DNA from: Microdon myrmicae
Lineage: Eukaryota > Arthropoda > Insecta > Diptera > Syrphidae
DNA: 64,000 nt
Direction: 5' to 3'
NCBI GenBank assembly: GCA_963931805.1
Contig: OZ007497.1
Span: 7,716,434 to 7,780,433 of the forward strand
The notes under the pieces: generated by a model
Told to the model about the DNA's origin: nothing
Database searches by the model: none
The model's input: only the letters and a program-made list of their open reading frames with translations
Made by a program: the position numbers and the translations under genes
Shown here: positions 21,539 to 32,067 of the stretch, in pieces
Numbering within the stretch: the stretch's first letter is position 1
Layout of the letters: every line of letters starts with the position of its first letter

Positions 21539-23056
21539 TGGACTATTTGAAACCCCAGAGTGTTCCCACAAAATGAATGAACAATATACAAAAAACAATC
21601 TCACGAAAAACCCGGTAGGCGCAGATGTGATGAGCCGACACTACCATAAGGGAACAAATCATCAAGAAAACACCGACTCGGCAAAAAGAAGACGTAGGGA
21701 AAAGCGGAAAAATCGGGATATACGCGTCGGCACGAGGAATGTTCGACGTTATATAAACCAGGCGCGATATAGACGGTGGTAAAAAACGCGAAACAATATA
21801 AAATGGACATCGTTGCGGTTCAGGACGTCCGACTCCCACATCAAGTAATCGAAACCAACGGATTTACACTGGTGTGTGGAGGTACCGATACACATAACCT
21901 CGGAACCGGCTTCACATAAGCAAGAAGATTACGCCCCATGCCAAACATGTGCAATTTATTAATGACCGAATGTCGGTGCTAAAAGTACAGGGACCATGGT
22001 ACAATTATGTATTTATAAACGTACACGACCCACGGAATCTACGGACGAAGAAACGAAGGACACATTCTACGAGACCCTAGAGGAAGTATTAGATGGGATC
22101 TCATCATTCGATGTTAAAATCCTCCTCGGGGATCTTAGTGCGAAAATTGGAAAGGAAGATATCTTCCAACCAACTATATGTAAAGAGAGCCTACACGACG
22201 TTTCAAATGGTAATGGAATTCGAATTATCACGTTCGCAGCGTCCAAAGATCTGGTAGTGAAAGGCACGATGTTCAAGAACAAGCAAATCCATAAACCCAC
22301 ATGGATATCACCCGATGGCGTAACGCGTAACCAAATAGACCACTTCCTCATAGACAAAAGACACCACTCGAATATCCTTGACGTAAGATCATATAGAGGC
22401 GCAGATTGCGACTCCGATCATCTTCTAGTGATGGGCAAAATTAGAAGTCGGCTCGCAGCAAACCCACATGGGCAGTCACGGGAAACGAGGAAAAAGTTCA
22501 ACATTGATAAACTAAAAGACCTACGCAAAAGGGCTGAATATCAAGAGAAACTAACGGATAGATTGAGCATCCTAGAGAATGGGAGTAGTGAGGAAGAGGA
22601 AACCAACAATCTGGGCACTAAATGGGCATCGATCAGAGACACAATCAAACAAACAGCCCAAAGAGTATTAGGATTTAAGAAAACAATTAAGTCCAAACCT
22701 TGGTTTGACGATGAGTGCAGGGCGAAGATCGAAAAACGTAAACGCCTTAGAGTGACCCACTTAAAAAGATATGATGAAGAGGTATGTATGCCGGCATAAA
22801 TTCAATTAGAAATGGCCACCGAGGGAAAGACAAATAAATCCGAGACGCAAACGGCTGTCTAGTGACATAAACAAACAATATCGTGACAATATGGAAGCAG
22901 TACTTTGAAAACCTGCTCAATGTGCGCACCCATCAACCACAAATAAACGCATCAGGCGCACATACAGCCGAACCTCAGATCCCAGAGACCTCTTTCGAGG
23001 AAGTTGTATACGCAATAAACCGATTGTAAAACAACAAGGTTCAGGCAGTCGACTGG
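21539..23056 (+). mobile_element. RTE-type LINE copy 1, endonuclease part, 3'-truncated
   Basis: Continues the LINE of 15121-15419. The endonuclease begins RDIRVGTRNVRR (about 21715), then IVAVQDVRLPHQ and GTGF. It is followed by the large frame at 21996-22799 and the start of an RT region (IWKQYFENLL, about 22885; ETSFEEVVYAINRL, about 22990), after which similarity stops. It is therefore truncated before the RT catalytic core. A 3' end has not been preserved. Confidence 0.75.
21996..22799 (+). pseudogene. RTE endonuclease fragment
   Basis: The first 14 or so residues are out of frame with the family (the real frame reads GPWYNYVFINVHDP). From residue 15 it is a typical RTE/AP-endonuclease C-terminal half: KILLGDLSAKIG (normally GDFN-A-K-G; Asn replaced by Ser), WISPDGVTRNQIDHFLID, RGADCDSDHLLV with the Ser-Asp-His triad kept, and KPWFDDEC at the end. 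The frameshift near 22048 is present in all three RTE copies in the window, so it predates them or is a feature of the master copy. Confidence 0.75.
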
Positions 23057-23728
23057 GGGCATTGTCGCATGCATCAATGCATCTCATCATTTTCCTGAAA
23101 AAAAAAAACAATTTGGTTATCGTACCAAGTAACCGCAATAAATCATGGAAACATTATCGGCGCCCCTGTCTGCCAACGTATTCTGCCACACACGTGCGCA
23201 GCAGATTTTACTGGCTTATCTGCATTCACGGCGGCCTTTTGTCCAACCGATAAAGCATATTGCAACTCGTGTCTAGCAGCCAAGAAAAGAATTCTCTAGT
23301 AGTGTAAATATTCACACAAGAATTCGACCCTTTTCGCCGGCATAGATGCTATACACAATCGCCATTGTGTAAGCATCTAATTTGCTTTAGGCACCAAGTT
23401 TTCCTAATGACTTGCGACCTATTTATTCAGCTGCAAACCACATCTCACATAATGCCCTTTGTTCAAATTTCTTTTCTACAGTTCGTCTACCCATGAGCTC
23501 GCGTCATGGGTAAACAAAGTGATATCCGCGTAAGTAACAACACCCTCGCTAGGATCTATATACCAGAGATCCTCTCCCATTGGTCACTATCCGAAGGAAA
23601 ATTTCACTTTCTTTTCACCACGCCACAAAACTCACCCCGAACTGAGGGTTGAATCTTTAGTCCAGTTTCATACACGGTGGAGTGCGCACGTGGACGGAGT
23701 CGGGTGTAAATCGGGATCGGAGTCGTAC
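23057..23728. other. Unclassified fragment, LTR-like, with hairpin
   Basis: It follows the truncated RTE. It contains an inverted repeat AGATGCT..ACACAAT-cgcc-ATTGTGT..AGCATCT at about 23345-23378 and two short palindromic phrases around CCCATGAGCTCGCGTCATGGG (23492-23512). This style resembles the solo LTRs at 46743 and 48423, so it may be a partial LTR of a related family. No clear ends or TSD. Also present at 55300-55972. Confidence 0.4.
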
Positions 23729-23795
23729 ACAGTTCATGTTAGATACAAAACTTAAAGCATTCACAGTTCATGTTAAATACAAAACTAACATTCGC
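23729..23795. repeat. Two units of a 34-bp tandem repeat
   Basis: Units of ACAGTTCATGTTARATAC plus about 16 bases. Copy B has four units at 55973-56102, and the 69-bp difference explains the offset between the two copies. Confidence 0.8.
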
Positions 23796-23844
23796 CTTTG
23801 GAAAGAATAAAAACCATCTTAAACCTTCAAAAGGGCTAATTTAA

Positions 23845-24276
23845 ATCATGGTAATATTATTAAAAAAGCACTTAAAACCTATAAACATCTAAAACAATAT
23901 GAAGACTCTACAGACAACCCAGATTTTGTGGTGAGTAAGGGTCGGTTTGAAACATTCTGAAAGCGCTTTGCAATTCACAGTATAAAAGTTAAAGGAGAAA
24001 CTATATACGACGGCACATCATGAAGCTGCCAGAACATACTCAGAAAAAATTCTGAACGTTATAGAAGAGCAAGGAGACACAACAAATCAAGTTTTAAATA
24101 CCTATGAACCTGCGTCTTGGTAGAAAACAAGAAACAGTAGAACCTTTATATTAAAAAGAGGAAAAAATTGCATACAGATTTAAGGTGTCCAAACAGCGTG
24201 GAATAATGCGTCTAGTGACTTTGTGATAAACCCTTGTTAGTTCATAGATCTTTAAATACCTGTCATTTAAAGGTGT
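23845..24276 (+). pseudogene. Tigger/pogo-like transposase remnant (left part)
   Basis: Translated pieces KKALKTYKHLKQYED, VVSKGRFETF, HSIKVKGE, YSEKILNVIEEQGDTTNQVLN, SRTFILKRGK and DFVINP follow the order of Tigger/Jerky-type (Tc1/mariner superfamily) transposases between the DNA-binding half and the DDE core. Stops and frameshifts are frequent. The G2 element inserted after 24276 and the remnant resumes at 40159. The catalytic core is not preserved. Confidence 0.6.
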
Positions 24277-25582
24277 TGTGGGGTAGGAAGTAATGTACCT
24301 GCATGGGTACTCCGTTCTACTTCCTCCTCCATCATGTATTGTTCGCCGCGCAAATCACCGAACCGAAAAAAACGAAACAAAACAAAACCTACGCCACACA
24401 AAAACACTGGAGGGAAAGTTAATGTTCTTTTATTTTATTGGATGTATTGGTTCGTTTTCACAAAAACTATTGAACACTTTCGTATGAACTTACGGATATT
24501 GTTTTATCAAAGAGACTATTGCATACCAATTCTTTTGAAATTTCTATGTTTTCGATAATAAACAATTTGGGATCAATAAATTTACGTTATTTCATAGATT
24601 CACGGATAAATTTACGTGGAAAAAAAATAAACTAAAACTTCCTAGAGTTGAAAAATAAAACACACACGACTCCGGGTATATATTCGCGTGTTACTGTTTA
24701 CGCTTCTCCGCTGGTGGCGCGGAGAGCGGGAGTTTCACCGTGCGACCAGCGTGGTCGGAGGATGGAATAAGACTCAAACGATATCCTCTCCAATAAGGAT
24801 ATCGTTTTTTACCTACCACCAGGGAAACGTAAAGTCTCTCTTGGTGGTATAGGAAACCAGATCTTGTAATGCAGGTCATGGTGGGATGTGTGGGATCGTT
24901 GAGATCAATGCTATTCACACGTGCAGTGGAACAGCGAAACAGGCAGGCGGCAAAGACAAAAGAAAAGGCGACCAAATGGTTCGCTCTTTAATGAGGGTCA
25001 TGTTTATACGATGCCTCGTCGCTATTTTCGACGTTAGGAGAAAAAGGTGCTAAAAGCAAATTGGATGTTTATGGCATCTCTGGCTGCAATAGAAACCGGG
25101 TTCATATTTGCATTAGGAAATGCTGGAGAATTTGGTTTCAGCGTCTATTGCGCTAATTATATGCAGCTGCTTGGGTTGTTTGTTGGTAAGACAAACAAAA
25201 AAGGTTGCCAGGCAATGTGTATGTATGGTATATGACGCGGCTGGGAAAATAGACGGCGCGATATTTATGGTCCCTGTCATGACGGTTACATTGATTGCAA
25301 TCCGAATTATTTTGTTTACAGGAATTTGTCTGGTGCCGAATTGGTTCAGAATACCAAATAGGAAAACAAAGAAATCTTATGAAAAATTGTATGCGAAGGG
25401 ATGCATGAAGGTAAGTTTTCTTGATAGGGATTTTAGGGTTATAATAATTGGGTCTGTTTTAATGCGTGAAGCATCTAAGATGCTAATGCGAATTGCATTA
25501 GCGAAAGCTGGTGCAGACCCGGGTTATGGTTATGGGGGTTTTTTCAGGAAGGCGAGCCGTGGGATCTGGCGGAATCGCCACA
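24277..25582 (-). repeat. G2 3' LTR (left)
   Basis: 1306 bp. Contains the hairpin GCTAATGC-gaatt-GCATTAGC at 25482-25502. Frames inside it (for example 25120-25605) are not treated as genes, because the same sequence recurs as an LTR in four places. Confidence 0.85.
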
Positions 25583-26514
25583 GTACTCCCCTCCCAGTGA
25601 CGTAGTCACGAAAAAAAAGGTAGGGGCGAGGGAATGCTCGATGGTGGGTGCTGTGATGATAGGGAGGTTGCTTCGGAATGAGCTGTGGTAATGTTACGGG
25701 ACTGTCGTGGTGACCAGTTCCTGGTTATTGTTTGGGCCTTTATCGATAAGATGGACACAGTTGTTACCGCTTGATGCCATCAAGGGCAAATGTGTGCGGC
25801 GTGGTCCATCGGCCTGTTATGGGTCTCGTGGACCAACAGGCTTATCGCCCGAATAGGTCGGAACCTATCGGAAATCCGCTCACATCCGCAGTGACGAAAT
25901 AGTGTGTGCGAGATGGAGGGGAACTTATCCCAGGGTAATTCCCCATCCGCAGTGACGGGTTGCCGTGTGCGGAATGGAGAGGGACCAAGTCCAGAGCGGG
26001 TGTTTTTTGTCCATACGTTTGTATGGCGATTTGTTTGCCGCTGGGACTGGTAAAAGGGGGCGGGCCCTCAATTGCACGTTTTACCTATCGAGGGAGGACC
26101 GGTACATTGGTGCCAATGTAGCGGTAGCTGCGACCTCGACCGAATGGAAACTTGCTGTGAGGTGCCGGCCGTCGCTCTTGTTTTTAAAAAAAAGAAAAAT
26201 AGGGGATTTTGGTTAGGGGGCTCCTGGTGGGTGGTTGATTGTGTCCAACCCCAGGGCGCCCTAGGGTTATTAGAAGTGCGCTCCGAAGTATTATGCACCT
26301 AGGTATTTGAGGCGGCGTAGAGGGGCGTGTATAGCCTTTAGTTGCCGCTATAGGGGAGCCATGGTGGCTAAAGGATTGGGGAACCAGGTATAATGTCTCA
26401 GTCCGGTGGTATCGGTTTGATTTGAGGACCGGTGTTGCTGAGACATTTGGGAGACGTAGGAGATCTAAGGACGAATGTCCTGAAATTTAAATAAAGGGGC
26501 AAAACCAGGTGCCC
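25583..26514 (-). other. G2 interior, 3' part
   Basis: It begins next to the LTR with the polypurine tract and a segment GTGACTACGTCACT (minus) shared with the end of Gypsy1 (34301-34327). Further right it contains repeated phrases CATCCGCAGTGACG and, on the minus strand, a Gag-end-like piece (PWGWTQSTTHQEPPNQ) resembling the SPCGWTQPATNQGRP of Gypsy1 Gag. No open pol. It ends at TSD CCCT (26511-26514) of Gypsy1. Confidence 0.6.
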
Positions 26515-28000
26515 TTGTGGGACTTTTCAGGGCCCGAAGAGCCATGCATCGCTCGATCCCCACCATTTCCAGCAATGCGACTTATCTTGAAGTCGAATCT
26601 TCAGCAAGATTATACAACCTTGCTACGGCCTTAACAGCCAACCAATTTGCTGGAATTAATTCGGTTATCCCAAAGGATAACCGACATGAATACCTTATAG
26701 GCAGCTTACCTTTCTTTGGGGTTCTTCCAAACCCCTTTCTCCACGATCATTCCTGAAAACATTAAGTCCACGGCAAGGATTATCACCTAGCCGTGGCATC
26801 AAAAATTTCACCCTCGGGCATGCATCACATTGAATCATTCCGTTTATGATCCGTACCATATCTCCATCGGCTCGGCGTGTCAGCAATTATAATAGATAAA
26901 TACTAGCTGGCCAGCGTAATTGTTGACATAGCTGAAGCCGATGGTTTCTTGCTACGGTTCATATCCATTTATTGCCCCAGTCCCAAGGCTCGCAACACTT
27001 GCGACCAATTTCCTTTGTCGGTTATCTACCGATCATGGGATTTGGGCACTAATATGATTGACGTTAGACAATCATAACCCAAATCATACCAACGATGCTC
27101 CGGCCTGTAAAACAAACAAAATCTACCATAGCCTAGGTCATAGGCGAGCAAACCATCGGTTTACTTATCGCCACGAAAACTCTATAGCCTACAATGGCAT
27201 TAGCATGAACGCCTAAGTAAACACGATGTGCATATCATCGTGACCCTTGAAATAGCGTTTTTGTGTATCTTGAAGCAAAAACCTATTTCGTTCTCAGGCG
27301 CAGGTCATCAAAGATTTATGGCCCTCGAAATAGCGTTTCTGTTTATTTAAGACACAGAAACCTATTTCTCCCTTCGGCGATTTTTCGCCATCGCTTATCT
27401 CTATAATACCCATTCATTGCACCAGCCCATGTTTATTTAGGTGCATTTTCGTCGTTGTCGATATACAGGCTGAAGGGCAACGTACATGTCCCATACGGAC
27501 ACATATAGAATCCTCCCACACCAATGTAATCCACACCGTGGGTCTGGCAGATATGGATGGTTTCTGAGAGTCAGATTTCATCTTCTTAGAGGTGCACAAG
27601 TGTCCTCCAGAGTTAAAATTCATCACCGTCTAGTGCGGTCAGGAGTCATTGCCGCGAGAGAAATGTTACAAGTTCTTTGGAGAATAATTTTCTTCTTTTG
27701 TCCGTCCGTTGGTCAATGTTAGTTGAGTCGTTGAATGTGGAATTGCTCATTTGATTAAGCGTGATGTAAACTAAATTTAATCGAAGTGGAATACCGTGCT
27801 TACGTCTTTAACTATTTCTAAACAACAATATAAACTAAATAAATTTGAATAAAGTGCTTAAGTCATAAACCAGTTCTTTTATTTATTTTCCTCTTTCGGA
27901 GAACGTTGTGCGGTTTTTTTCTTTTTCATTTTGAGAACTATCGGTGGGTGTTGGCTGAATCCGCACCCGTGCTTGGTGCATAGCTAAACACTACCCCATA
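26515..28000 (+). repeat. Gypsy1 5' LTR
   Basis: Begins TGTGGGACTTTTC and ends ACTACCCCATA. Contains several hairpins (for example GGTTATCC-caaa-GGATAACC near 26663, and two GAAATAGCGTTT...AAACCTATTTC stems at 27250-27370). Diagnostic bases versus the 3' LTR: GGAC at the start, AAGGCTCGC near 26988, ATCCGCACC near 27960. Confidence 0.9.
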
Positions 28001-28001
28001 T

Positions 28002-28015
28002 TGGTGACCACGACC
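28002..28015 (+). other. Gypsy1 primer-binding site
   Basis: TGGTGACCACGACC directly after the 5' LTR. Close to the TGGTGACCCCGACG site that tRNA-Trp-primed Gypsy elements use (family knowledge). Confidence 0.75.
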
Positions 28016-29982
28016 AGTGGACATACGCCTTCACCTGACTTTTGACCGCTTAACGTCCGAATATTGTGCCGTTCCGTCCTTTTAAAAAACAGTGACTTTC
28101 TCGGTGCCGGTGACTTTTCCAACCAACCTTCGCATATAACCCAATGTTGTTGACTCTTGTGTGATCGCGCCACCCTTATTGAACCTTTTCAAAACAAGTG
28201 AGTGAACTATAAATTCAACCAACACCACAATACAAAAACGGTGACAAGTGCCAACAATTAAAGACATTTTAAGGGTGAGAAGAACCCCGACCCAACTTTA
28301 GCCTGGCGAACAACAACGACTTATAGAGATCAACAGCAACATCACCGGAAGCAGTCACGGACCACCAACAGCCACATCAGCAACAACATCATTTGCACCC
28401 GTAGCAAGTATTCCTTTTTCTGTTTTTCTTGGTTTAGAGTTAATTGTAAACTGTGTTAGCAACCCTGACAGTATTGTAAAATTTTTTTAAAAGATTAAAA
28501 AGGCTTAGACCAAAACCATTACTATAAATTTCATAAATGTCATAATTTTTAATCATTTTGCATTTTCGGGCAATAAAAATTGCTATCTCTTCAAGTACTG
28601 ATTTATATATTTAACAAACCTGCTACGTGTACATCTAGTCCGAAAATAACAAAACTAAATAAGAATCGATATATTGTGTCGTTTGTAGTTATTAACGTTC
28701 GGTTTAGTTGAAATTGGCTCAATATTTTATTAATTCCTTAGGAGTGTGTAACAATTAATTATAAGAGTACAAACTAGAGTACATTAAAAATAATAAGTGT
28801 TATTATATGATTGTAAAGATCAAAAATGTCCGAAAATAGTTATGTTGTCTGATTTAGGGTCATTAAATAAATCAAAAAAATAGATAAACTTTCAAATTTT
28901 TCCTTTTACATTTCCGTTTCCCTTTATTAATTTAATATTTCGCATAGTGAACAAACATAAAGCCAACCGCATAGAAAGGTTGCTACCGAATTTTAAACAA
29001 TATAGCCATTATATTATATCTTTTTTTTTTTTTTTTTATACGCATATTCATTATGGTATAACCACTATACCCCACGTCCTGATCTCATACTAGGCAAAAA
29101 TATTACAACACCGCTATTAATCTATCAAAAAAGAAGTTTTTTAAGTCGAATGTGCCAAATTGCAAGACTTATCCATCAATTTAAATGCTAAGAAGTTCAT
29201 ATATAAAGCAAATTTTAACACGACAAATAATTATATTATAAATTTATTGAAACACAATATGCGAGATAAAATAAACACTTACATTACGAAAACAAAGTAA
29301 TCGATTCCTCTAACGCATTGCTACTATTGATTAACACGCTCCTCAAGCGAGTCCATATTTTTACATAAATATTTGAATAAGCTAATTAATGTTGATCAAG
29401 GTTGAGATGCGTCACTAAGAGAATGTTACATGGGATACCTGGAACGTATCACTGACGAAACAATGCAATGTGCGAGTTTACTTATTAGAATTCAGTACCT
29501 AACGTAAACCTATTTCTTCTAAATAAATAAACAGCTATATTTAAAAATACGCATAGTACCGAACATAAAGCTAATTGCAGGCTGACTAACTACAATTGAC
29601 TTCAGAATAAACTATACGAATAGTATAGTGAGACTAATGAGGATCCTTATTATTGCAATAAAACAATTAAGGATTTTAAAAGAAATCTAAAACAAAACGT
29701 GAAATACCCTGTTAATATATATTTTAAATAATAAATATTGTAAACCCCTTCAGGGTACATGGTAATATTGAAATCAGGGTTTTACGATAATAACTTACAC
29801 CCACACACCTTTATATACCCGCACGTCCGCGAGATTTGAACTTCGTTTTTTTTTTTTTTTTAATTCTTATTACGGTTCAATAATTTTAAATAGAGTTTAA
29901 TTGTTTCAGGATTAAGCTATTTAACAATAGAGTTCTATCTGTTTCATTCGCGACCTATCGACCGCCGTTTAACTCCATTCCA
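28016..29982 (+). other. Gypsy1 leader with long AT-rich segment
   Basis: The first 400 bases are balanced in composition (repeated CAACA-type phrases near 28310-28395). About 28440-29930 is strongly AT-rich and noncoding, ending with TTGTTTCAG (about 29902-29910). G2 has an AT-rich block at the same place, and both contain a related phrase near its end (GTAAACCCCTTCAGGGTACAT here, near 29740). It may be an intron in the leader or an old insertion. Confidence 0.5.
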
Positions 29983-32067
29983 ATGCACTTGATTACTCTC
30001 GACTACACTCGAACATCTTCGCCTGCTTTTGACCTCAGTGGCCTCTCTTCAACTCCTCGGGTCCTTTTGCGACCTATTTCTACGTTCTCCACAACAATCT
30101 CGACCCGTCCGTACAACTTTATACAAGTTCGGTCTCAACTATACACGATGACCCGTACTCGAAACACCCCACCCCAAGAGGATCAAGAACAACTCGAGTC
30201 CCTCGAGTTTTACGACGCCTCTAGCGCCGACTTCCCTGAGACACAAGTCGCTACCGACTACGAAGCGACAGAACAACCCGCTCCCCTGGCATTCCACGAT
30301 GCCCCCAGTGTCGTTAACCGACCCAACCCTGCCAATATTAATCTGCCCCTTTTTGACGAGGAGGACCCTGAACTTTGGTTTGCTGAGACTCACCTCGACG
30401 CTCTGGACGAGCCCGGAAGTTCGCGGCAACAACGCTTGGCGGCCGAAACGAACCTTTCGGGGATGAGACCGTCCCTTTTCCTGACCCATTTACGCTCTAT
30501 AGCGGGGACCAGGTTCTCGGACGACCTAATACGGCCTCACTTTTTAAGATGTCTCCCGCACCATGCTCGTTCGGCACTCGTAGCCCAACCCAATCAGAGC
30601 TTGGGCTATTTAGCTAAAATTGCGGACGCAATTATGGAAAGCTCATACCAGCAATCTGAGCCTCCAGTGTACCAAGTAGCGGCGGTTTCTCAACACGTCG
30701 CTCAACCTACACGGCATCCTTTTCCGCCATTAACAGCCCCACCGAGGGCTCCCGTGCTTCAACCTTCTCCGTCACCACATCCCAGAAGGCCTGACTCAAC
30801 CAGTGTCACACAGCGGACCCAAGAGGGCAGGCCCAACGAATTCCGCCCGAGAAGTCTTCCTGCTCAGGTCACCATTTCTGACCTTCGTGCCATACAGACC
30901 TCAGTCCTCCGCGAACTAAATCAAATTCGCGCGGAGGCGAGAAGCAACCAACGAGGCGCTCAGAATCGTGGCGTATCTAATCGTCCCTTGGATCGGCACC
31001 AACCTTCCCAAAATGCCCCTCAGTGGGCCAACTTTCGCCGAGCACTACCTCGGCCTTCACAAATCGGCAACATTCAGAGGCAAAATACGCCCAACAACGC
31101 CGCCTCTCTCCCTTTGTGCACCAATCACCAACGATACGGTGATCGCACATTTAATTGCAAGTCGCCCTGTGGTTGGACGCAACCAGCCACCAATCAGGGA
31201 CGACCTTTAGAAATAATTTTGCCGACCGATACCCTCGCGCAATCGGCCGGCACCCATGCTATAAATCGCCTAACCATCCGGGATTCTAAACTGAATATCG
31301 CTTTTACTGTCGATACCGGCGCCGATATTTCAGTCCTCCCGCGATCGTTTGCTCCGCGTAACCGCGTGCCCGCCGCGCTTAAATTGTCAGCTGCGAATAA
31401 TACGCCGATACTTACGTACGGACGTAAAAAGCTGACACTACAACTGGGTCTTCGACGTCCGATCACTTGGCGTTTCGTCATTGCGGACGTGAATGAACCC
31501 CTGATAGGTTCCGACCTATTAGGTGCACATAATCTGTTGGTCGATTCGACCCATAACAGACTAGTGGCTCCAACCGCACCCCCGGTGCCCATAACGGCAT
31601 CTCCAGCGGCAACTTCAGGGGCCACAGAGTGCACAGACCCGTTTCAGGTCATGGTACAGGAATTTGTTAGTACAACAATTCCTCTACCTAACCAACGCCG
31701 ACACAAAGCCACGGTGTTTCATCATATAGAAACACGTGGTCCCCCGGTGAGCCAGCGTCCACGTCGACTGGCTCCTGAAAAATTACGTGCGGCGCGCGCG
31801 GAGTTCGAGCACATGATCGAACTAGGTATCTGCCAACCGTCGGACAGTCCCTGGGCAAGCCCACTCCACTTAGTGAAGAAACGTTCTGGTGAGTGGCGCC
31901 CATGTGGCGATTACAGGCTGTTGAACGCAGCAACTGTCCCGGACAGATACCCTATTGCACACCTCTACGATTTTTCGTACAAGTTACGAGGGTGCAATGT
32001 CTTCACTACCCTGGATCTCACCAGGGCATACCATCAAATTCCGGTGACATCCCCAAGACCGCAGTAA
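29983..32067 (+). pseudogene. Gypsy1 Gag, protease and RT N-terminus
   Basis: Frame opens at ATG 29983; ATG 30148 (MTRTRNTPPQ) is an equally plausible start, since upstream residues look leader-derived. Gag has the FDEEDPELWFAETH and LPHHARSALVAQPNQSLGYLA segments and a CsRn1-type Cys/His box CTNHQRYGDRTFNCKSPCGW. The Gag core seems short around residues 95-175. Protease active site is FTVDTGADISVLP (Asp-Thr-Gly at 31312-31320). RT begins KKRSGEWRPCGDYRLLN and LDLTRAYHQIPV, then shifts frame at about 32045, losing a few residues normally found before DIPKTAVITPFG. Function: particle proteins and polyprotein processing. Confidence 0.85.

Noticed and set aside
25120..25605. 161-residue frame with hydrophobic segments, also at 39692 and 57432
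   Set aside because: It lies wholly within the G2 LTR, which occurs four times with TSD-defined ends; the frame is most likely incidental and runs past the LTR end.
27250..27370. CRISPR-like spaced repeats (GAAATAGCGTTT...CCTATTTC twice)
   Set aside because: Only two units, each self-complementary, inside a Gypsy LTR of an insect genome; these are LTR hairpins.
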